Source: 38-11 sp964539975
Lineage (GTDB): Bacteria > Bacillota > Clostridia > Tissierellales > Dethiosulfatibacteraceae
Reading direction: 5' to 3'
Length of the DNA stretch: 56,716 nt
Assembly: GCA_964539975.1 (NCBI GenBank)
Contig: CAZIKK010000016.1
Location: 1-56,716 of the forward strand
Position 1 is the stretch's first letter; each line of letters opens with the position of its first letter. Positions 51,947-56,716 of this stretch are shown here, one piece after another. Both the position numbers and the translations under genes were made by a program. The notes beneath the pieces were generated by a model. It searched no databases. It was not told where the DNA came from and was given only the letters and a program-made list of their open reading frames with translations.

Positions 51947-52181
51947 AATAATCTCCTTTCGTACAGTATATTTTTGTAATGAGTTCATTGTATCACAACA
52001 AATCGTTAATGTAAATAACTATCAATAGAAAAGAATTATCATATAAACCACTATTCGTCAAAAAAAGCCATCATTAACCCAATATCACCCGAAAAGACGA
52101 TGTTATTCTTGCTTGTTTTCCTTTAAAATAATCAAAACGGTAGTAACAAATAGGCCGATTAGCAAAAAGAGAGGTTTGGGA

Positions 52182-52268
52182 ATGGACGCTGAGGGAAAAA
52201 AAGTATTATTTTCCATTATCGGCATTATGCTGGTAGTTATCATTGCATTGTATTGGTTAGGATGGTGA
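52182..52268 (+). CDS. Small single-span membrane protein (28 aa)
   Basis: The reading frame MDAEGKKVLF SIIGIMLVVI IALYWLGW is one hydrophobic helix with a charged N-terminus. GAGAGG lies seven bases before the ATG. It ends 25 bases before the start of the big SLH/GLUG gene and may share its transcript. A competing minus-strand frame over the same bases has no ribosome site. The 190 bases upstream of it hold nothing else I can support. Confidence 0.5.
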   Translation: MDAEGKKVLFSIIGIMLVVIIALYWLGW

Positions 52269-52293
52269 GGTAAGAAAATTGAAGGAGGTAGGT

Positions 52294-55200
52294 ATGAAGA
52301 ACGGGAGAAAAAGATCAAAAATAGGATGTGCTTTAATAGTGGTGTTATTGATTATCAATAGTGCCATGGGTGTTTTTGCGGCGCCGCAGGTACAATCAGT
52401 TGCCCCTCATTGGGCACAGGTGGTCATAGACGATTGGCTGATGGAAGAATGGGCGTATGGTTATCCTGATGGCACTTTCCAACCAGAGGGAGCCATTACA
52501 AGAGGAGAGTTCATGGCATTGGCCAACCGGGCATTTGGTTTCGATGAGGAACAAAGACAACCTTTTTTAGATGTGGAGGAAACCCATTGGTATGCCCAAG
52601 AGGTGGGGAAAGCAATGAAAGCAGGCTACATAAAGGGTTATCCTGATGGCACCATGGCACCGGACAACCCCATTAGTCGACAAGAAGCAGCCACAATGAT
52701 AGCAAAGATTATGGATTTAAAGGAAGATATGACGGATTCCAATAATTTTTTGGATAATGAGACCATCCCTTACTGGAGTCAAGGATACATAGGAGCGGTG
52801 GCGGCATCAGGTTATATGAAAGGTTATCCTGATGGCACGTTCAGGCCATTTGAATTTATTACAAGAGCCGAAGCTTTGGTGGCGCTCGACAGCGCTGTTT
52901 ACGAAGGCGTTTGGGTCATTAGAGAAGAAGGAACCATGGGACCTGATGAAGAACAGGAAACCATTGAGAAAAATGTGGTGGTTAAGACAAAGGATTTGAC
53001 GCTTCAAAATGTGAAAATAGAAGGAGACCTTATCCTTGAAACCAATACACAAGGAGAAATTTTACTATACAATGTAACAGTGACAGGCAATGTGTGGATA
53101 AAGGGCAAAGGGGCAACAATTGAAATGACTGGCATCAACCGCATTCAAAAAATGACGGTAACAGAAGAGGCAACGGATAGCGAGATTGATTTGTCACAAA
53201 ACACCATCATACAGCAGTTGATTCTTGATGCACCGGCGGTGGTGACCATCAATGGCATTATTCAAGAGGCATTGGGGAGTTTTGCTAGAACGTCTTCTTA
53301 CCGAATGAAGTTGCCTGTCAACTTACAACCTAGGCCTAGTAGACCGACTCAACCAGATCCAGAACCTTCTGAATTTGCAGGAGGAGAAGGCACCTTAGAA
53401 GATCCTTGGCAAGTGGCTACAGCCGAACAGTTGAACAGCGTAAGAAATTATTTGGGAGAGGAGCATACCGATAAATATTTCATCCAAACCAGTGATATTG
53501 ATCTGGGCGTGGCCCCATGGAACGAAGGAGAAGGTTGGGAGCCGATTGGAGATCGAAATGAACCGTTTAGAGGACACTATGATGGCGATCACCAGGTGAT
53601 CACTGGATTATGGATTGATCGAAATGTAAATGAACAAGGGCTGTTTGGAAGTGTGGGTCAAGATGGAAGTGTACAAAACTTAGGTCTTGAAGATGTATTT
53701 GTGAAAGGCAGAGAATATGTAGGTGGCTTGGTTGGATATGCAGACAGGGCAAAAATTTCCAGATGTTACACAACTGGTCAAGTTACGGCGAATGAGAATT
53801 ACGCATACGCGATTGGTGGATTGGTCGGTTATTTGAACAATTATGGAACAGAGGAAATGGCTGTTATCAATGAATCCTATTCTACGGCTTCTGTAACAGG
53901 AAGAACGGAAGTAGGCGGATTGGTTGGTCAAATCTTAGCCAAAGCAGAGGTAAAGAATTCGTATGCAACGGGACAGGTTACAGGAACAGGTGAAACAGGA
54001 ACCAAGGTAGGTGGTTTGATAGGTGGCTCTTACGATGGCATCGTCATAAACAGCTATGCGACTAGTCATGTGGTAGCAAGCGAGGCACAACATGTTGGAG
54101 GATTGGTTGGATTTGCAACGATTACATGGCCGGTTAACAGCTATTGGAACAAAGAAAGCAGCGGACTGGAAGGAGACAACGACGGTGTGGGCAATCAAAC
54201 CTTGGCAACTTCAGGCGTCGTAGGTTATGACACAAACGTTATGATCATGATGCTTAACAGCGTACCGGTTTACGTTGATTGGGATTTTGATTATATTTGG
54301 ACAATCATTCCAGAAGAGAGCTATCCTTACTTGAGATGGCAAGACGATAAAAACATACCTTATCCTCCTAGTGAATTTGCAGGAGGAGAAGGCACCTTAG
54401 AAGATCCTTGGCAAGTGGCTACAGCCGAACAGTTGAACAGCGTAAGAAATTATTTGGGAGAGGAGCATACCGATAAATATTTCATCCAAACCAGTGATAT
54501 TGATCTGGGCGTGGCCCCATGGAACGAAGGAGAAGGTTGGGAGCCGATTGGGACATTAGATCAAGAGAATTCCATGCCATTCAGAGGATCGTATGATGGA
54601 GGCGGCTACACCATTGAGAATATGGTGATTGACAAACAAGAGGATACCGCAGTGGGACTCTTTTGCTACACACTTGATGCGACGATAAAAAATGTACATT
54701 TGGAAAATGTGGTCATTATGGGTGAAGATGGGGTAGGCAGCTTAATTGGATACGGAGTGGACACCACGGTTCAGAACATAGAAGTTACCAATGGCATTGT
54801 ATCAGGAAGAGAGCATGTAGGTGGTTTGATAGGAATCATTGTGACATGCGAGATCAGCAATGTCACCACTTCTATTACAGTGGAAGGACATAGAGACGTA
54901 GGTGGTTTGATAGGAAGGACCATGGTTGCCTCTCAAGAGGCACTTACAGTAGTCAATGCTCATGCATCAGGCAATGTAATCGCTAGCGATACGGACAGCA
55001 GGGAGATTGGCGGTTTGATCGGGTGGCAACAAGGAGGCATTGTCAAAAACGTGTCGGCAGCAGGCAATGTCACAGGAAGTGCTTTTGTAGGTGGTTTGGT
55101 AGGCAGGTTGAATGATGGCGGAATAGAATCTGCTTTTGCTACTGGCAATGTATTTGGAAACAGTGACATGGGTGGCTTAGTGGGTTTTCTAGCAGGTGTG

Positions 55201-55638
55201 GTCACCGATGCCTACGCTTGGGGCAATGTCACAGGTGTTGAAAGAGAGGGTGTAACGATTGAAAATATGGGTGGTCTTGTGGGTTCTTTAGGAGCCAAGG
55301 GAGACGGGGACACAATATCGGATACCCCAGGAATAGTGACTCGTACCTATGCCATAGGAGAAGTAAGCGGCGATTTGGCGATAGGAGGGCTTGTGGGCAA
55401 TGTTCAGGTAGGCACCATTTCAGACAGTTACTTTCTTGAAAGAGAGGATGTAGATGGGGTTGGAACAGGAGAAGGTAGCCCAACAGCTGTTTCTTTGGAA
55501 TATTTAGGCTACATGATCACTTTCCCCAACTGGAATTTTGAGACAGAATCGCCTTATATTTGGGGGTTGAATCCAAATGAGAACAACACCTTGCCATTTT
55601 TGAGATGGCAAGGGTGGGACCATATGCCACCCTCATAA
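52294..55638 (+). CDS. Large SLH surface protein with GLUG-repeat adhesin-like region
   Basis: The protein has 1114 residues. A signal peptide (IGCALIVVLLIINSAMGVFAA) leads to three SLH repeats up to about residue 205 (GYPDGTFQPEGAITRGEF; GYPDGTMAPDNPISRQEA; GYPDGTFRPFEFITRAEA). A beta-helix-like stretch follows (KDLTLQNVKIEGDLILET). Two long blocks of GLUG-type repeats (VGGLVGYA, IGGLIGWQ and similar, each about 30-45 residues) make up the rest, each opening with the same 60-residue module FAGGEGTLEDPWQVATAEQL. Such proteins are wall-anchored adhesins or, when near enzymes, glycan-binding. The start at 52294 follows GAAGGAGG; a TTG at 52279 overlaps that ribosome site. Confidence 0.9.
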   Translation: MKNGRKRSKIGCALIVVLLIINSAMGVFAAPQVQSVAPHWAQVVIDDWLMEEWAYGYPDGTFQPEGAITRGEFMALANRAFGFDEEQRQPFLDVEETHWYAQEVGKAMKAGYIKGYPDGTMAPDNPISRQEAATMIAKIMDLKEDMTDSNNFLDNETIPYWSQGYIGAVAASGYMKGYPDGTFRPFEFITRAEALVALDSAVYEGVWVIREEGTMGPDEEQETIEKNVVVKTKDLTLQNVKIEGDLILETNTQGEILLYNVTVTGNVWIKGKGATIEMTGINRIQKMTVTEEATDSEIDLSQNTIIQQLILDAPAVVTINGIIQEALGSFARTSSYRMKLPVNLQPRPSRPTQPDPEPSEFAGGEGTLEDPWQVATAEQLNSVRNYLGEEHTDKYFIQTSDIDLGVAPWNEGEGWEPIGDRNEPFRGHYDGDHQVITGLWIDRNVNEQGLFGSVGQDGSVQNLGLEDVFVKGREYVGGLVGYADRAKISRCYTTGQVTANENYAYAIGGLVGYLNNYGTEEMAVINESYSTASVTGRTEVGGLVGQILAKAEVKNSYATGQVTGTGETGTKVGGLIGGSYDGIVINSYATSHVVASEAQHVGGLVGFATITWPVNSYWNKESSGLEGDNDGVGNQTLATSGVVGYDTNVMIMMLNSVPVYVDWDFDYIWTIIPEESYPYLRWQDDKNIPYPPSEFAGGEGTLEDPWQVATAEQLNSVRNYLGEEHTDKYFIQTSDIDLGVAPWNEGEGWEPIGTLDQENSMPFRGSYDGGGYTIENMVIDKQEDTAVGLFCYTLDATIKNVHLENVVIMGEDGVGSLIGYGVDTTVQNIEVTNGIVSGREHVGGLIGIIVTCEISNVTTSITVEGHRDVGGLIGRTMVASQEALTVVNAHASGNVIASDTDSREIGGLIGWQQGGIVKNVSAAGNVTGSAFVGGLVGRLNDGGIESAFATGNVFGNSDMGGLVGFLAGVVTDAYAWGNVTGVEREGVTIENMGGLVGSLGAKGDGDTISDTPGIVTRTYAIGEVSGDLAIGGLVGNVQVGTISDSYFLEREDVDGVGTGEGSPTAVSLEYLGYMITFPNWNFETESPYIWGLNPNENNTLPFLRWQGWDHMPPS
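53371..53549 (+). repeat. 179-bp intragenic duplication, copy A
   Basis: Matches 54373-54551 base for base as far as I can compare, 1002 bp (334 codons) apart and in the same frame. It starts at GAATTTGCAGGAGGAG and ends at GAGCCGATTGG. The flanking repeats have diverged, so this module was copied recently or is kept uniform by gene conversion. Confidence 0.88.
54373..54551 (+). repeat. 179-bp intragenic duplication, copy B
   Basis: Second copy of the module at 53371-53549; encodes the same opening module of the second GLUG block. Confidence 0.88.
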
Positions 55639-55645
55639 CGAGAAG

Positions 55646-55686
55646 AAAAGAATGCATTGCTCAAGGGGGATGCATTCTTTTTTATG
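55646..55686 (+). terminator. Terminator of the SLH/GLUG gene
   Basis: AAAAGAATGCAT and ATGCATTCTTTT pair (12 bp) around a 12-base loop, followed by further T. Confidence 0.92.
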
Positions 55687-55743
55687 CAAAAAAAACCAAG
55701 ATGATTTATAATGAAAGTAGAAAACGAGAAAAGGAGAATCTAA

Positions 55744-56484
55744 ATGTACATAGATGCTCATAATCATTTGGATTACTACAAAGACCATGTAGCCGAAGCC
55801 ATTAAACGAATCGAAAAGGAAAAGATATTGACACTGGCCTGCGCAGTGGATGTGGACAGTTATTTTGAGACTAAGAGGCTTGCTTCTGGCAGCGAACTGA
55901 TTGTGCCTTGTTTTGGCATTCATCCTTCAAAGGCGTGGTTATTTGAGGACAAGTTGGACACACTGGATTATTTGATAAAGGAAACCCCAGTCATTGGAGA
56001 AGTGGGACTGGATTTTCATTGGGTAAAAGTAAGCGACAAGTTCAATGCTCAACGAAAGGTATTTGACTATTTTCTCGAAAAAGCGGAAGACTACGGAAAA
56101 GTGATGAACATTCATACCAAAGGGGCGGAGGAAGAAGTGTTGGAACGGATTTTGGCCTATGATTTGGTGCCGCCTATCATCCATTGGTACAGTGGGCCGT
56201 TGGATGTTTTTTGGGATTTATTAGATTATGGCTGTTATTTTACTATTAGTGTAGATGCAGGGTTTCGAGAAGAAACAGATGACTTAATTGATTTGTTGCC
56301 CATGGATCGTATCCTAACGGAAACAGATGGCCCCGATGCTATGGAGTGGGTAATGGGTGCGTATGGCTACCCAGATGCGGTGAAGGATGTGGTTGCCAAT
56401 ATTGCGGATATAAAAGGGGTTTCAGAAGAAGAAATGAAAGAGATTATCTTCAATAATTTCACAAAACTATTTGGCGAGATTTAA
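55744..56484 (+). CDS. TatD-family metal-dependent hydrolase
   Basis: The protein has 246 residues. The TIM-barrel metal ligands are visible: DAHNHLD at the N-terminus, IGEVGLDFHW (Glu), NIHTKGA (His), IHWYSG (His) and the final Asp in LTETDGPD. Family members are 3'-5' exonucleases or deoxyribonuclease-like enzymes; this one is shorter than typical TatD (about 255-260) and lacks the usual GIHP spacing only slightly. AAAGGAG precedes the ATG; TATAAT lies 32 bases upstream. Confidence 0.88.
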   Translation: MYIDAHNHLDYYKDHVAEAIKRIEKEKILTLACAVDVDSYFETKRLASGSELIVPCFGIHPSKAWLFEDKLDTLDYLIKETPVIGEVGLDFHWVKVSDKFNAQRKVFDYFLEKAEDYGKVMNIHTKGAEEEVLERILAYDLVPPIIHWYSGPLDVFWDLLDYGCYFTISVDAGFREETDDLIDLLPMDRILTETDGPDAMEWVMGAYGYPDAVKDVVANIADIKGVSEEEMKEIIFNNFTKLFGEI

Positions 56485-56493
56485 AACAAACTG

Positions 56494-56522
56494 TTGTCAA
56501 CGGGCCTTTTTTTTGGTATCAT
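56494..56522 (+). promoter_or_regulatory. Promoter of the tRNA-Val/tRNA-Ala pair
   Basis: TTGTCA (56494-56499), 17-base spacer, TATCAT (56517-56522), about 35 bases before the first mature tRNA base. Confidence 0.75.
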
Positions 56523-56557
56523 TTCAAGGTAGACTATTCAACAGATTTGTTGATTGT

Positions 56558-56632
56558 GCGAGATTAACTCAGTGGGAGAGTGTTTGCTTGACGTGCAAAA
56601 AGCCGGGGGTTCGAATCCCTCATCTCGCACCA
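56558..56632 (+). tRNA. tRNA-Val (anticodon GAC)
   Basis: Acceptor GCGAGAT pairs with ATCTCGC; D stem ACTC/GAGT; anticodon stem TTTGC/GCAAA with loop TTGACGT; T stem GGGGG/CCCTC with TTCGAAT loop; A discriminator and encoded CCA. 75 nt. It reads GUC and GUU valine codons. Confidence 0.96.
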
Positions 56633-56639
56633 TTTTTAT

Positions 56640-56715
56640 GGGGATATAGCTCAGCTGGGAGAGCGCATGGCTGGCAGCCATGAGGTCAGGGGTTCGAGCC
56701 CCCTTATCTCCACCA
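56640..56715 (+). tRNA. tRNA-Ala (anticodon GGC)
   Basis: Acceptor GGGGATA pairs with TATCTCC; D stem GCTC/GAGC; anticodon stem CATGG/CCATG with loop CTGGCAG; T stem GGGGG-type with TTCGAGC loop; CCA encoded. 76 nt. Seven bases after tRNA-Val, so probably processed from one transcript that continues beyond the window. Confidence 0.97.
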
Positions 56716-56716
56716 A

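Noticed and set aside
52103..52318. 71-codon minus-strand frame before the SLH/GLUG gene
   Set aside because: It overlaps the ribosome site of the large gene, has no ribosome site of its own and a low-complexity N-terminus.

Overview
The window reads as chromosome of a low-GC, anaerobic, S-layer-bearing member of the Clostridia. The evidence is four or five SLH-domain surface proteins, a selenocysteine-containing relative of the glycine/betaine reductase B component, a tungsten-type aldehyde ferredoxin oxidoreductase, strong AGGAGG ribosome sites and U-tailed terminators. Species and family cannot be fixed from the sequence alone.

Layout. 1-10.9 kb: housekeeping and signalling genes (MFS carrier, metallo-beta-lactamase-fold enzyme, PAS-GGDEF-HD-GYP sensor, ung, M20 amidohydrolase, EamA exporter), then an ABC exporter and a polyprenyl-phosphate sugar transferase. 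10.9-13.2 kb: a polar amino acid ABC importer on the minus strand behind a promoter and a leader terminator. 13.4-31.4 kb: a large catabolic region. A SorC regulator faces a promoter with a duplicated operator-like site, followed by aldolase, zinc alcohol dehydrogenase, APC permease, a RibF-like protein, a GrdB-like selenoprotein (in-frame UGA at 20889), a GrdE-like partner, ferredoxin, AOR and a MoaD-like protein. After an inverted SLH gene come a free lipoyl protein, an AcoX-like kinase, E1 alpha, E1 beta, a lipoyl-less E2, a Lin0512-family protein and a Nudix hydrolase. 31.6-35.2 kb: polysaccharide assembly (Wzz, O-antigen ligase-like, DUF3159-like). 35.5-42.1 kb: an extracellular flavin electron-transfer set (SLH protein, lipoprotein, RnfG-like FMN protein, NapH-like Fe-S/FMN membrane protein, flavinylated FAD reductase lipoprotein). 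42.2-45 kb: Ldh2-family dehydrogenase, PAP2 phosphatase, cysteine-synthase-like protein. 45.1-51.3 kb: two paralogous S-layer genes, the second interrupted by a group II intron. 51.3-56.7 kb: WrbA, a small membrane protein, a 1114-residue SLH/GLUG surface protein, TatD and two tRNA genes.

The most striking system is at 47.5-51.3 kb. The main S-layer gene stops at a TAA exactly 8 nt before a GTGCG group II intron boundary. Behind it lies an ORF-less group II intron with a complete 34-nt domain V. Three 15-bp repeats at an exact 35-bp period follow, each resembling the 3' strand of domain VI. Then come an intrinsic terminator, an identical second domain V with its own domain VI, and a 136-codon open frame with no start signals that is in phase with the S-layer gene. 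This matches the alternative-splicing S-layer intron described in Clostridium tetani, in which the 5' splice site is shifted 8 nt upstream of the boundary motif. It predicts several S-layer isoforms from one gene, with a terminator placed so that it could control the long form.

The second notable system is the 15.3-31.4 kb pathway. It joins reductive selenoenzyme chemistry (lacking GrdA, GrdC and GrdD, and with the pyruvoyl-forming Cys of the GrdE partner apparently replaced by Tyr) to aldehyde oxidation by AOR and a TPP-dependent dehydrogenase with a split E2. The substrate is unknown.
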